Source of the DNA: Mycobacterium bohemicum DSM 44277
Lineage (GTDB): Bacteria > Actinomycetota > Actinomycetes > Mycobacteriales > Mycobacteriaceae
Direction of reading: 5' to 3'
NCBI RefSeq assembly: GCF_001053185.1
Contig: NZ_CSTD01000004.1
Location: 1 to 64,000 of the forward strand
DNA: 64,000 nucleotides
Each line of letters starts with the position of its first letter. The stretch's first letter is position 1. Positions 12,478 to 23,129 of this stretch are shown here, one piece after another. The notes under the pieces are model-generated. The model was not told the DNA's origin, did not search any database, and saw nothing but the letters and a program-made list of their open reading frames with translations. A program made the position numbers and the translations under genes.

Positions 12478-13263
12478 TTGAAAACGGCGTTCCAGCGGGT
12501 ATCCGAGCGGGCGATGGCCGTCACCGCCCGGGTTAACCCCCTGCTGATTCGACTCGCGATGCTCGCGCTCGTCATCGCCACAATCGCGTTCGCGATCGCC
12601 ATGTGCGCCCCCTCGAACGACGCGTCGCACGGCACCGGCAAGCCCGAGGTTTCGGCGATCCCGCCGAGCCGGCCACCGAACGCCGCCACGCCCGCACCGG
12701 CCCCCGCCCCACCACCCGCCGGTAAGGACTACGTCGAGGGCATGGTCGAATCGGTATCGGGCGGCTCGATCGCGCTGCGCACGCGAAGCGGTTCGGCCAC
12801 GGTCGATTTCGCGCCGTCGACCCCCGTCTTCCGGGTCTCCCCGGCGCAGCTCACCGACGTCACGCCGGGCAGTTGCGTGAACGTCCGGGCCACGCCGCAG
12901 GGCGACCCGGGCGCGGGGTTCACCGCGCAGGCGGTCACGATCACCGCGGCCATCGACGACAAATGCCCGCCCCCCGCCGGCTTCTACGGGACGGTGGCCT
13001 CCGTCTCAGGCAACACGATCGCCGTCAACGGGATCGGCGGCCAGCCGGCCCCGACGACCGTCACCGTCACCGACACGACCTCCTACAAGAGGCAGACGGT
13101 GTCCAACGCGCAGGCGATCACGAACGGGACGTGCATGGGCGCCCAGGGCACCGACGACGGCGGCGCGCTGCGCGCGACGACGATCAGCCTCGAGCAGTGT
13201 CCGCCGATGGGGCCGCCGCGCCACCGGTTCCACCTGCCGCACCTCCCCCACCTGCACCTGTGA
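12478..13263 (+). CDS. Membrane-anchored protein with two DUF5666-type domains
   Basis: This 261-residue paralogue of the lipoprotein at 10251 has an N-terminal hydrophobic anchor at about residues 21-42 (LLIRLAMLALVIATIAFAIA). A Pro/Ala-rich linker comes next, then two DUF5666-like repeats opening VEGMVESVSGGSI and FYGTVASVSGNTI, each closing with a cysteine segment. The tail is rich in His and Pro. The anchor ends in AIAMC, which lacks the small residue before Cys expected of a lipobox, so it may stay uncleaved. The TTG start at 12478 follows AAGGTGGG by six bases. An ATG at 12513 is the alternative start. The permease diverges from it across 79 bases. Confidence 0.8.
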   Translation: MKTAFQRVSERAMAVTARVNPLLIRLAMLALVIATIAFAIAMCAPSNDASHGTGKPEVSAIPPSRPPNAATPAPAPAPPPAGKDYVEGMVESVSGGSIALRTRSGSATVDFAPSTPVFRVSPAQLTDVTPGSCVNVRATPQGDPGAGFTAQAVTITAAIDDKCPPPAGFYGTVASVSGNTIAVNGIGGQPAPTTVTVTDTTSYKRQTVSNAQAITNGTCMGAQGTDDGGALRATTISLEQCPPMGPPRHRFHLPHLPHLHL

Positions 13264-13292
13264 GGCGAAGGTCCCTATCAGGAAGTCCGCTA

Positions 13293-13640
13293 TCAGACGG
13301 TGAAGCCGAGGGCGCGCAGTTGTTCGCGGCCGTCCTCGGTGATCTTGTCCGGACCCCACGGCGGGTTCCACACCCAGTTGATCCGCAACTCGTCGACCAG
13401 GCCGCTGCCGATCAGCGCGCTGCGCGACTGGTCTTCGATGACGTCGGTCAGGGGACAGGCCGCCGACGTGAGCGTCATGTCGATGAGGGCGATGGTGCCC
13501 TCGTCGCCCTCTTCGACGTTCAGGCCGTAAACCAGGCCCAGGTCGACAACGTTGATGCCGAGCTCGGGGTCGACGACGTCGCGCATCGCCTCCTCCATGT
13601 CGGCAAGCAGTTCGTCACCCGGTGCGGTGGTCTCGCTCAT
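13293..13640 (-). CDS. sufT: MIP18/DUF59 family Fe-S assembly protein (SufT-like)
   Basis: This 115-residue protein of the MIP18 (DUF59) family closes the suf operon. It has the family core DVVDPELGINVVDLGLVYGL, the conserved TSAACPLTD segment with its single cysteine, and the C-terminal NWVWNPPWGPDKITEDG. Such proteins help pass Fe-S clusters to target enzymes. The ATG at 13640 is preferred over the adjacent GTG at 13643 because GAGGAGG lies six bases before it and the length then equals its M. tuberculosis counterpart. The start lies inside the end of sufU, giving a 26-base overlap that suggests translational coupling. Confidence 0.92.
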   Translation of the reverse strand: MSETTAPGDELLADMEEAMRDVVDPELGINVVDLGLVYGLNVEEGDEGTIALIDMTLTSAACPLTDVIEDQSRSALIGSGLVDELRINWVWNPPWGPDKITEDGREQLRALGFTV

Positions 13641-14097
13641 CACTAACCTCCTCGAAATCCGTAACCGCCTGGGCCAGCGCGTCTTTGAACGCCAGCCAGC
13701 CCAACAACGCGCACTTGACCCGCGCGGGGTAGCGGGCCACCCCGGCGAAAGCCACCCCGTCGCCCAGCACCTCTTCGTCGCCCTCGACCGTGCCGCGCGA
13801 GGACACCATGTCGGTGAAGGCGGAGACGGTGGCCAGCGCGTCGGTGACGGTCTGGCCGATCACCTGCTCGGCGAGCACCGAGGTGGCCGCCTGGCTGATG
13901 GAGCAGCCCTGTCCGTCGTAGGAGACGTCGGCGACGCGCTCGCCGTCCGCGGACAACGCGACGCGCAGCGTCACCTCGTCGCCGCAGACCGGGTTCACGT
14001 GAGACACCTGGGCGGCGTAGGGCTCCCGCAGGCCGCGGTGCTGCGGGTGCTTGTAGTGATCGAGGATCACGTCCTGATACATCTGCTCCAGGCGCAC
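13615..14097 (-). CDS. sufU: Fe-S cluster assembly protein SufU
   Basis: This 160-residue IscU-fold protein is the sulfur-acceptor partner of SufS. In Gram-positive bacteria SufU binds zinc and relays persulfide sulfur to the SufBCD scaffold. The three conserved metal or sulfur cysteines are visible in NPVCGDEV, GQGCSISQ and RVKCALLGW. It starts with GTG at 14097, three bases after the sufS stop, so it is translated from the suf mRNA. The C-terminal tail of about 15 residues overlaps the start of sufT. Confidence 0.94.
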   Translation of the reverse strand: MRLEQMYQDVILDHYKHPQHRGLREPYAAQVSHVNPVCGDEVTLRVALSADGERVADVSYDGQGCSISQAATSVLAEQVIGQTVTDALATVSAFTDMVSSRGTVEGDEEVLGDGVAFAGVARYPARVKCALLGWLAFKDALAQAVTDFEEVSDERDHRTG

Positions 14098-14100
14098 GGG

Positions 14101-16138
<2,038 letters not shown>

Positions 16139-16142
<4 letters not shown>

Positions 16143-17302
16143 GGGGTTACTGTCTTCTCCGCCTTCTCGGTGATGGCCAGTTCGTGTTCGATGGCTGCGG
16201 TCAGCCGCTCCCGAATGTCCGGGAGGGCGATCTTGGAAATGATCTCGCCGAAGAATCCGCGGATCACCAGCCGGCGGGCCTGCTCTTCGGGAATGCCTCG
16301 GGAGCGCAGGTAGAACAGTTGCTCGTCGTCGAATCGTCCGGTGGCGCTGGCGTGTCCGGCGCCGACGATCTCGCCTGTCTCGATCTCGAGGTTGGGCACC
16401 GAGTCGGCACGGGCGCCGTCGGTGAGCACCAGGTTGCGGTTGACCTCGAAGGTGTCGGTGTCGGTGGCCTGCGCGCGGATCAGCACGTCGCCCACCCAGA
16501 CCGTGTGGGCTTCGGGCTTCGGTGATGCCGGATCCCCTTGCAGCGCACCCTTGTACAGCACGTTGGACTTGCAGTTGGGCTGCGCGTGGTCCACCAGCAA
16601 CCGCGACTCCAGGTGCTGGCCGTCGTCGGCGAAGTACAGGCCGAGCAACTCGGCGTCCCCGCCCGGCGCGGCGTAGCGCACGTTGGCCGACATCCGAACG
16701 ACCTCGCCGCCGAGGGTGACCGCGACGTGGCGCAGCACCGCGTCCTTGCCCAGCCTGGCGTGGTGCGCGCTGACGTGGACGACGTCGTCGTCCCAGTCGG
16801 CGATCCACACGACCGTGAGCCGGGCGGCGTCACCGACGACGAATTCGACGTTGTCGGCGTAGGTTCCGCCGCCGCGATGGTCGATGACGACCACCGCCTC
16901 GCCGAGCTCGTCGACCCTGATCTGCAGGTGCCCGTAGGCGACCGCGCCCGGGCCGGGGCCCGTCACGGTGATGTTGACCGGTTCGGCGATCTGGATGTCG
17001 CGCCCGACGGTGACCACCGTTGCGGCGTTGAACGACGAGAACGCTTGGGCGGCAACGCGGTCGGTGGGCACACCGCCCTGCCCCAGCCGCTCGTCGCCAC
17101 GGCGGACCGTCTCGGTCCGCACGCCGGGTCGTTCGTCGACGGCGATGTGCGCGGCACCGGTCGCGGGCGCCGAGCCGTCGTGCAGGCCGCGCAGTCGGCG
17201 CAGCGGGGTGAAACGCCAGATCTCGTCGCGGCCGCCGGGGACCTCGAAGGCGTCGACGTCGAACGACGCGAACAACTCGCCTTTGTTCAGAGTGGCCGTC
17301 AT
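16139..17302 (-). CDS. sufD: Fe-S cluster scaffold subunit SufD
   Basis: This 387-residue SufB/D-family protein is the SufD partner of the SufBC2D complex. It has a helical N-terminal region, a beta-helix core and the family C-terminal block [27 protein letters not shown], matching the end of SufB. A conserved histidine is seen in [11 protein letters not shown]. The ATG at 17302 overlaps the sufB stop by four bases (ATGA), and its own stop overlaps sufC in the same way. The open frame continues upstream into sufB, but the sequence there is a shadow of sufB. Confidence 0.96.
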
Positions 17303-18747
17303 CCGACGGAGCCCTCCATCTGCAGCTCGATCAGCCGGTTGAGCTCCAGTGCGTACTCCATGGGCAGTTCCTTGGCGATCGGCTCGACGAAGCCGCGCAC
17401 CACCATCGCCATCGCCTCTTCCTCGGTGAGGCCGCGGCTCATCAGGTAGAACAGCTGGTTCTCGCTGACCTTCGACACGGTGGCCTCGTGGCCCATCGTG
17501 ACGTCGTCCTCGCGGATGTCGACGTACGGGTAGGTGTCGCTGCGGCTGATCGTATCGACCAGCAGCGCATCGCATTTCACGCTGGAGCGCGACCCGTGCG
17601 CGCCCTTGTTCACCTGCACCAGGCCGCGGTAGGAGGTGCGGCCGCCGCCGCGGGCCACGGACTTGGAGATGATGTTGCTCGACGTGTTCGGCGCCAGGTG
17701 CAGCATTTTGGCGCCGGCGTCCTGGTGCTGGCCCTCGCCGGCGAACGCCACCGAGAGCACCTCGCCCTTGGCGTGCTCACCGGTCATCCACACGGCCGGG
17801 TACTTCATGGTCACCTTCGACCCGATGTTGCCGTCGACCCACTCCATGGTGGCGCCGGCCTCGGCGCGGGCCCGCTTGGTGACCAGGTTGTAGACGTTGT
17901 TCGACCAGTTCTGGATCGTGGTGTACCGGCAGCGGCCGCCTGGCTTGACGATGATCTCCACCACCGCCGAGTGCAGCGAGTCCGAGGTGTAAATCGGTGC
18001 GGTGCAACCCTCCACGTAATGGACGTAGGCGTTCTCGTCGACGATGATCAGCGTCCGCTCGAACTGGCCCATGTTCTCGGTGTTGATCCGGAAGTAGGCC
18101 TGCAGCGGAATGTCGACGTGCACGCCCGGCGGGACGTAGATGAACGAACCGCCGCTCCACACCGCGGTGTTCAGCGCGGAGAACTTGTTGTCCCCGGCCG
18201 GGATCACGGTGCCGAAGTACTGCCTGAACAGTTCCGGGTGCTCGCGCAAACCGCTGTCGGTGTCCAGGAATATGACGCCCAGCTTCTCCAGGTCCTCGCG
18301 GATGGAGTGGTAGACGACCTCCGACTCGTACTGCGCGGCAACCCCGGAGACCAGCCGCTGCTTCTCGGCTTCCGGGATGCCCAGCCTGTCGTAGGTGTTC
18401 TTGATGTCCGCCGGCAGATCGTCCCAGGTCGCCGCCTGCTTCTCGCTGGAACGCACGAAGTACTTGATGTTGTCGAAGTCGATGCCGCTCAGGTCCGAAC
18501 CCCAGTTGGGCATCGGCTTGCGGTCGAAGATGCGCAGCGCCTTGAGCCGGGTGTCCAGCATCCACTCGGGTTCGTTCTTCTTCGCCGAGATGTCGCGGAC
18601 CACCGCCTCGGAGAGCCCGCGCTGCGCGCTGGCGCCCGCGATGTCGGAATCGGCCCAGCCGTAGCCGTAGCGGCCCAGGGAGGCGATGGTCTGCTCCTGG
18701 GTCAACGGGCCGGAGGTGGCCAGGGCCTTGTCTGCCTCAATCGTCAC
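17299..18747 (-). CDS. sufB: Fe-S cluster scaffold subunit SufB, without intein
   Basis: SufB is the 482-residue core scaffold on which the nascent Fe-S cluster forms. Family landmarks are [57 protein letters not shown] and the C-terminal [18 protein letters not shown]. In M. tuberculosis SufB is interrupted by an intein just before the cysteine corresponding to Cys248 here (EG-CTAPIY). This copy reads straight through. The GTG at 18747 has AAGGAG seven bases upstream and overlaps the sufR stop (GTGA). A second overlap joins it to sufD. Confidence 0.97.
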   Translation of the reverse strand: MTIEADKALATSGPLTQEQTIASLGRYGYGWADSDIAGASAQRGLSEAVVRDISAKKNEPEWMLDTRLKALRIFDRKPMPNWGSDLSGIDFDNIKYFVRSSEKQAATWDDLPADIKNTYDRLGIPEAEKQRLVSGVAAQYESEVVYHSIREDLEKLGVIFLDTDSGLREHPELFRQYFGTVIPAGDNKFSALNTAVWSGGSFIYVPPGVHVDIPLQAYFRINTENMGQFERTLIIVDENAYVHYVEGCTAPIYTSDSLHSAVVEIIVKPGGRCRYTTIQNWSNNVYNLVTKRARAEAGATMEWVDGNIGSKVTMKYPAVWMTGEHAKGEVLSVAFAGEGQHQDAGAKMLHLAPNTSSNIISKSVARGGGRTSYRGLVQVNKGAHGSRSSVKCDALLVDTISRSDTYPYVDIREDDVTMGHEATVSKVSENQLFYLMSRGLTEEEAMAMVVRGFVEPIAKELPMEYALELNRLIELQMEGSVG

Positions 18748-19490
18748 AACGACGCTCCTTCTTGGGTGCTTGTGGTGCGGCGCGGGCTGGGCGCCTCGGT
18801 GGATGTCTGTGCCAGGGGGACGTGCGTGGTGCAGGCGCAGTTGCCGTTGACGATCGTGGCCAACCGCTGCACGTGGGTGCCCAGCACCTCGGCCATCGCC
18901 TGTTGTTCGGCGTCGCACAACTCGGGGAACTCCTCGGCGACGTGCGACACCGGGCAGTGATGCTGGCAGATCTGTACGCCGTGAATCGGTCCGCCGACGC
19001 GCGCGGTGGTGGCGACGTAGCCGGCGTTGGTCAGCGCACCGGCAATCCGCTCGGCGGCCGCCTCGACGTCCTCGTCGGCGGCGCTGTGGGCGGCGGGGAC
19101 GTCGGCCAGGATGGCGTCGATCCGCTGCCGGGCGAACGCTTGCACGGCGTCCTCGCCGCCGATCGCCCGCAGCTGCCGCATGGCCGCCGACGCCAGGTCG
19201 TCGTAGGCGTGGTCGAGCTTGGCCCGCCCGGCCGGGGTGAGCCGGTAGCGCTTGGCGGGCCGGCCGCGACCGACCTGCTGCCAAGCCGCCGCCGCCGTCG
19301 ACTCGGCGTCGCCCGCCTCGATCAGCGCGTCGAGATGGCGCCGCACACCGGCGGCCGATATACCGAGCCGGTCGCCGATCTCGCCGGCGGTGATCGACCC
19401 CGATTCGACCAGCAGCCGTACGATTGCGCGGCGGGTCTGCCCGTCCGCCACCGGGGCGGCCGGCAGCGCCGAGGCCGCGGGGATTTTCAC
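18744..19490 (-). CDS. sufR: Fe-S-sensing repressor SufR
   Basis: This regulator of 248 residues heads the suf operon. It has a winged helix-turn-helix of the ArsR/DeoR type at about residues 15-75 ([20 protein letters not shown], then GVRRHLDAL). C-terminal cysteines that probably ligate an Fe-S cluster appear in [18 protein letters not shown] and NGNCACTTH. SufR represses suf when its cluster is intact. The frame is open to a TTG at 19508, but no ribosome-binding site precedes it. I prefer the GTG at 19490 because CACACT lies exactly six bases upstream, as for a leaderless mRNA. The start remains uncertain by six codons. Confidence 0.9.
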   Translation of the reverse strand: MKIPAASALPAAPVADGQTRRAIVRLLVESGSITAGEIGDRLGISAAGVRRHLDALIEAGDAESTAAAAWQQVGRGRPAKRYRLTPAGRAKLDHAYDDLASAAMRQLRAIGGEDAVQAFARQRIDAILADVPAAHSAADEDVEAAAERIAGALTNAGYVATTARVGGPIHGVQICQHHCPVSHVAEEFPELCDAEQQAMAEVLGTHVQRLATIVNGNCACTTHVPLAQTSTEAPSPRRTTSTQEGASL

Positions 19491-19503
19491 AACACCAGTG
19501 TGA
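19487..19503 (-). promoter_or_regulatory. Inverted repeat over the sufR start, probable SufR operator
   Basis: TCACACTGGTGTTGTGA carries a perfect TCACA/TGTGA inverted repeat with a seven-base centre that itself contains GGTGT. It covers the proposed -10 box (CACACT, 19502-19497) and the first base triplet of sufR. SufR is known to repress its own operon in M. tuberculosis, so an autoregulatory operator is expected here. The exact binding sequence is inference. Confidence 0.5.
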
Positions 19504-19585
19504 CGCAATTCCGTGGATCGGTCCAGGGAGGGTCCCCTTCGCCGGAGTTGCGCTGGTCACACGGTAGATAAACGGCGGTCCCCGC

Positions 19586-19591
19586 TACGCT
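19586..19591 (+). promoter_or_regulatory. -10 box for leaderless mptB mRNA
   Basis: TACGCT fits the mycobacterial -10 pattern TANNNT and is followed by exactly six bases before the mptB ATG. Transcription would then begin at the start codon. No ribosome-binding site is present, consistent with a leaderless mRNA. The same hexamer and spacing precede kimA at 37331. Confidence 0.5.
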
Positions 19592-19597
19592 GCACAG

Positions 19598-21283
19598 ATG
19601 GCCGCCCGCCACCACTCGCTGAGCTCGTCGATCGCCAGCCTGCACGGCGACGAGCAGGCGGTGGGCTCGCCGCTGAACGCCGCCGAACTCACCGCGCTCC
19701 GCCGGACCCGGCTGTTCGGCGCGACCGGCACCGTGCTGATGGGGATCGGCGCCCTGGGCGCCGGTGCCCGCCCGGTCGTGCAGGACCCCACGTTCGGGGT
19801 CCGGTTGCTGAACCTGCCGTCGCGGATCCAGACGGTGTCGTTGACGATGACCACGACCGGCGCGGTCATGATGGCGCTGGCCTGGCTCATGCTCGGCCGG
19901 TTCGCGCTGGGCCGCAGGAAGATGTCGCGCGGCGATTTGGACCGCACCCTGATGCTGTGGATCCTGCCGCTGCTGATCGCTCCCCCGATGTACAGCAAGG
20001 ACGTCTACTCCTACCTGGCGCAGAGCCAAATCTCGCTGGAAGGGCTCGACCCCTACCGGGTCGGTCCGGCGTCCGGGCTGGGCCTGTCCCACGTGTTCAC
20101 GCTCTCGGTGCCCAGCCTGTGGCGCGAGACGCCCGCGCCGTACGGCCCGCTGTTCCTGTGGATCGGGCGGGGCATCTCGGTCGTCACCGGCGAGAACATC
20201 GTCGCCGCGGTGCTGTGTCACCGGGTCGTTGTGCTGATCGGCGTGGCCCTGATCGTGTGGGCGACCCCGCGGCTGGCCCGCCGCTGCGGCGTCGCGGAGG
20301 TCAGCGCGCTGTGGCTCGGCGCGGCCAATCCGCTGCTGATCATGCATCTGGTCGCCGGCATCCACAACGAGGCCCTGATGCTCGGCATGATGCTGGCCGG
20401 CGCCGAGTTCGCGCTGCGCGGTATCGATTCGCCCCGGCTGATGCCCTCGTCGTGGCGGCTGGACGCCGACTGGGAGCCGGTGCTCATGCTGATCGGCGGC
20501 GCGATCTTGATCACACTGTCGTCGCAGGTGAAACTGCCGTCCCTGCTGGCGCTGGGGTTCGTCACGGTGGCCCTGGCTTACCGCTGCGGCGGCACGCTGA
20601 AGGCGCTGCTGCTGTCGGGCGCCGCAATGACGGCGCTCGCGCTGGCGGTGATGGCCGTCGTCGGCTGGGCCAGCGGTCTCGGGTTCGGCTGGATCTACAC
20701 GCTCGGCACCGCCAACGTGGTGCGCAGCTGGATGTCGCCGCCGACGTTGCTGGCCCTGGGCACCGGCCAGGTGGGCATCCTGCTGGGCCTGGGTGATCAC
20801 ACCACCGCGATATTGGGGCTGACCCGTGGCATCGGCGTGCTGATCATCATGGTGGTGGTGGGCTGGCTGCTGGTGTCCGTCTTCCGCGGCCGCCTGCATC
20901 CGATCGGCGGCCTGGGCGTCGCCCTGGGCGTGACGGTGCTGCTGTTTCCCGTCGTCCAGCCCTGGTACCTGCTGTGGGCCATCATTCCGCTGGCCGCCTG
21001 GGCCACCCGCCCCGGCTTCCGCACGGCGGCGATCATCGTGACCCTGGTGGTCGGCATCTTCGGCCCGACGGCCAACGGCGACCGCTTCGCGCTGTTCCAG
21101 ATCGTCGACGCGACGCTGGCCAGCACCGCGATCGTCGCCGCGCTCATCGCGGTGACCTACACGCGTCTGCCGTGGCGGCGCCTGCCCCCCGAGCCCGAGG
21201 CCGCCCCGGACGGCCCGACCGCCTCCGACGCCTCCCCTGAGGCGCCGGCCGCCCCGGCCGACGCCTACGCTGATTCCACGTGA
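19598..21283 (+). CDS. mptB: Alpha-1,6-mannosyltransferase MptB
   Basis: MptB is a polyprenyl-phosphomannose-dependent GT-C glycosyltransferase that extends the alpha-1,6-mannan core of lipomannan and lipoarabinomannan. The protein has 561 residues, a short soluble N terminus and about 13 membrane helices from residue 40 onward. An acidic extracellular loop motif (MYSKDVYSYLAQSQ) matches the catalytic Asp loop of GT-C enzymes. The tail is a Pro/Ala-rich soluble segment. The ATG at 19598 lies directly behind a leaderless -10 box. Its stop overlaps the next gene, an ABC transporter ATPase (GTGA), so the three-gene unit to 22994 is likely one operon, diverging from sufR. Confidence 0.93.
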   Translation: MAARHHSLSSSIASLHGDEQAVGSPLNAAELTALRRTRLFGATGTVLMGIGALGAGARPVVQDPTFGVRLLNLPSRIQTVSLTMTTTGAVMMALAWLMLGRFALGRRKMSRGDLDRTLMLWILPLLIAPPMYSKDVYSYLAQSQISLEGLDPYRVGPASGLGLSHVFTLSVPSLWRETPAPYGPLFLWIGRGISVVTGENIVAAVLCHRVVVLIGVALIVWATPRLARRCGVAEVSALWLGAANPLLIMHLVAGIHNEALMLGMMLAGAEFALRGIDSPRLMPSSWRLDADWEPVLMLIGGAILITLSSQVKLPSLLALGFVTVALAYRCGGTLKALLLSGAAMTALALAVMAVVGWASGLGFGWIYTLGTANVVRSWMSPPTLLALGTGQVGILLGLGDHTTAILGLTRGIGVLIIMVVVGWLLVSVFRGRLHPIGGLGVALGVTVLLFPVVQPWYLLWAIIPLAAWATRPGFRTAAIIVTLVVGIFGPTANGDRFALFQIVDATLASTAIVAALIAVTYTRLPWRRLPPEPEAAPDGPTASDASPEAPAAPADAYADST

Positions 21284-22221
21284 GCTCGGCCTCGAAAACC
21301 CGCGAAACGGTCGTCAGGCTGCGCGGGGTCAGCAAGCACTACGGGCCCGTCGCGGCCGTGCGCGGCCTCGACCTGGAGGTGCGGGAAGCCGAGGTGCTGG
21401 CGCTGCTGGGTCCCAACGGCGCCGGCAAGACCACGACGGTCGAGATGTGCGAGGGCTTCGCTCGCCCCGACGCCGGCACCATCGAGGTGCTGGGCCTGGA
21501 CCCAATCACCGACAACGCCCGCCTGCGCGCCCGCATCGGGGTGATGCTGCAGGGCGGGGGCGGCTACCCCGCGGCGCGCGCGGGCGAGATGCTCAACTTG
21601 GTGGCCGCCTATGCCGCCGACCCGCTGGACCCGGCGTGGCTGCTGGACACCCTCGGCCTCACCGACGCCGCCCGCACCACCTACCGGCGGCTGTCCGGCG
21701 GGCAGCAGCAGCGGCTCGCGCTGGCCTGCGCGCTGGTGGGCCGCCCCGAACTGGTCTTCCTCGACGAGCCCACCGCCGGCATGGACGCGCACGCCCGCCT
21801 GCTGGTGTGGGACCTCATCAACGCGCTGCGCCGCGACGGCGTGACCGTGGTGCTCACCACCCACCAGCTCAAGGAGGCCGAGGAGCTCGCCGACCGGATC
21901 GTCATCATCGACCACGGCGAGCAGGTGGCCGCCGGCACACCGGCGGAGCTCACCCGCACCGGCGCCAAGGACCAGTTGCGGTTCACCGCTCCGCCGCGGC
22001 TGGACCTGTCGCTGCTGTCCGCCGCCCTGCCGGAGGACTACCGGGCCAGCGAGATCACGCCCGGCGAGTATCTGGTCGAGGGTGCCGTCGACCCGCAGGT
22101 GCTGGCCACCGTGACGGCGTGGTGCGCGCAGATCAACGTGCTGGCCACCGACATGCGCGTCGAGCAGCGCAGCCTCGAGGACGTGTTCCTCGACCTCACC
22201 GGCAGGAAGGTGCGGCCGTGA
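21280..22221 (+). CDS. ABC transporter ATP-binding protein (Rv1458c-like)
   Basis: This 313-residue ATPase belongs to the DrrA/CcmA-type multidrug and lipid exporter group. Walker A GPNGAGKTT is at residues 44-52, signature LSGGQQQRLALA at about 138-149 and Walker B LVFLDEPTAGMDAHAR just after. The C-terminal 80 residues are the usual regulatory domain. It pairs with the permease encoded next (GTGA overlap at 22218). In M. tuberculosis the pair is annotated as an antibiotic transporter. The real substrate is unknown, and the link to mptB suggests an envelope component. The GTG start overlaps the mptB stop. Confidence 0.94.
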   Translation: MSSASKTRETVVRLRGVSKHYGPVAAVRGLDLEVREAEVLALLGPNGAGKTTTVEMCEGFARPDAGTIEVLGLDPITDNARLRARIGVMLQGGGGYPAARAGEMLNLVAAYAADPLDPAWLLDTLGLTDAARTTYRRLSGGQQQRLALACALVGRPELVFLDEPTAGMDAHARLLVWDLINALRRDGVTVVLTTHQLKEAEELADRIVIIDHGEQVAAGTPAELTRTGAKDQLRFTAPPRLDLSLLSAALPEDYRASEITPGEYLVEGAVDPQVLATVTAWCAQINVLATDMRVEQRSLEDVFLDLTGRKVRP

Positions 22222-22994
22222 CCGAATCCGTCTTCCCGGCGGGCACTTTCACGCCCGACCCGCGGCCCAATGCCGTCCCGCGGATGCTCGCCGCCCAATT
22301 CGGCCTGGAGCTGAAGTTGCTGCTGCGCAACGGCGAACAACTGCTGCTCACCATGTTCATCCCGATCACGCTGCTGGTCGGGCTGACGCTGTTGCCGCTG
22401 GGCTCGTTCGGCGGCAACCGGGCCGCGACGTTCGTGCCCGTGATCATGGCGCTGGCGGTGATCTCCACCGCGTTCACCGGGCAGGCGATCGCCGTGGCGT
22501 TCGACCGCCGCTACGGCGCGCTCAAGCGGCTGGGCGCCACCCCGTTGCCCGTCTGGGGGATCATCGCGGGCAAGTCGATGGCGGTGGTCGCCGTCGTGTT
22601 TCTTCAGGCAATCATTTTGGGCGGCATAGGGTTTGCCCTGGGCTGGCGTCCCGCCCCGGCGGCGCTGGCGCTGGGCGCGGCCGTCATCGCGCTGGGCACG
22701 GCGGGTTTTGCGGCCCTGGGCCTGCTGCTCGGCGGGACGCTGCGCGCCGAGATCGTGCTGGCGGTCGCCAACCTGATGTGGTTCGTGTTCGCCGGCCTCG
22801 GCGCGCTGACGCTGGAGACGAAGATGATCCCCGCGGCGATCAAGTGGGCCGCGCGGATCACCCCGTCGGGCGCGCTGACCGAGGCGCTCTCGCAGGCGAT
22901 GAGCCTGTCGGTGGACTGGTTCGGGATCGTCGTCCTGGCCGCCTGGGGCACGCTCGCGGCGCTGGCCGCGCTGCGCTGGTTCCGGTTCACCTAA
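22218..22994 (+). CDS. ABC transporter permease (Rv1457c-like, ABC-2 type)
   Basis: This 258-residue membrane protein has about six helices in the ABC-2 permease arrangement. An N-terminal soluble stretch leads to LLLRNGEQLLLTMFIPITLL, and a conserved cytoplasmic segment FDRRYGALKRLGATPLPVW follows helix 2. It forms an exporter with the ATPase encoded before it. The GTG at 22218 overlaps that gene's stop by four bases. A 60-bp palindromic repeat follows 23 bases after the stop and may act as a transcript end. Confidence 0.93.
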   Translation: MTESVFPAGTFTPDPRPNAVPRMLAAQFGLELKLLLRNGEQLLLTMFIPITLLVGLTLLPLGSFGGNRAATFVPVIMALAVISTAFTGQAIAVAFDRRYGALKRLGATPLPVWGIIAGKSMAVVAVVFLQAIILGGIGFALGWRPAPAALALGAAVIALGTAGFAALGLLLGGTLRAEIVLAVANLMWFVFAGLGALTLETKMIPAAIKWAARITPSGALTEALSQAMSLSVDWFGIVVLAAWGTLAALAALRWFRFT

Positions 22995-23016
22995 CGGCCG
23001 GCCCGGCCAGGCTGCC

Positions 23017-23076
23017 GCGACACGTGCACCACGCACACGACACGCCGACACGGGTGTACGTGGTGCAAGTCTCGGT
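23017..23076. repeat. 60-bp palindromic intergenic repeat, copy B
   Basis: This copy matches 51 of 60 bases of copy A at 1621-1680 and keeps the inverted-repeat structure. Several differences are on opposite arms and preserve base-pairing. It lies between the ABC permease stop and ctaA. Repeated palindromes of this kind in intergenic gaps suggest a small dispersed element. No target-site duplication is obvious. Confidence 0.7.
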
Positions 23077-23116
23077 GATCGCGGGCCCGTACTACAGACG
23101 GTAGTTGTCGCTGGCC

Positions 23117-23122
23117 TACGAT
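23117..23122 (+). promoter_or_regulatory. -10 box for leaderless ctaA mRNA
   Basis: TACGAT fits TANNNT and lies seven bases before the ctaA GTG at 23130, the spacing expected for a transcript starting at or next to the start codon. No ribosome-binding site precedes the gene. The position just after the 60-bp repeat suggests ctaA has its own promoter. Confidence 0.4.
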
Positions 23123-23129
23123 CGGTGCG

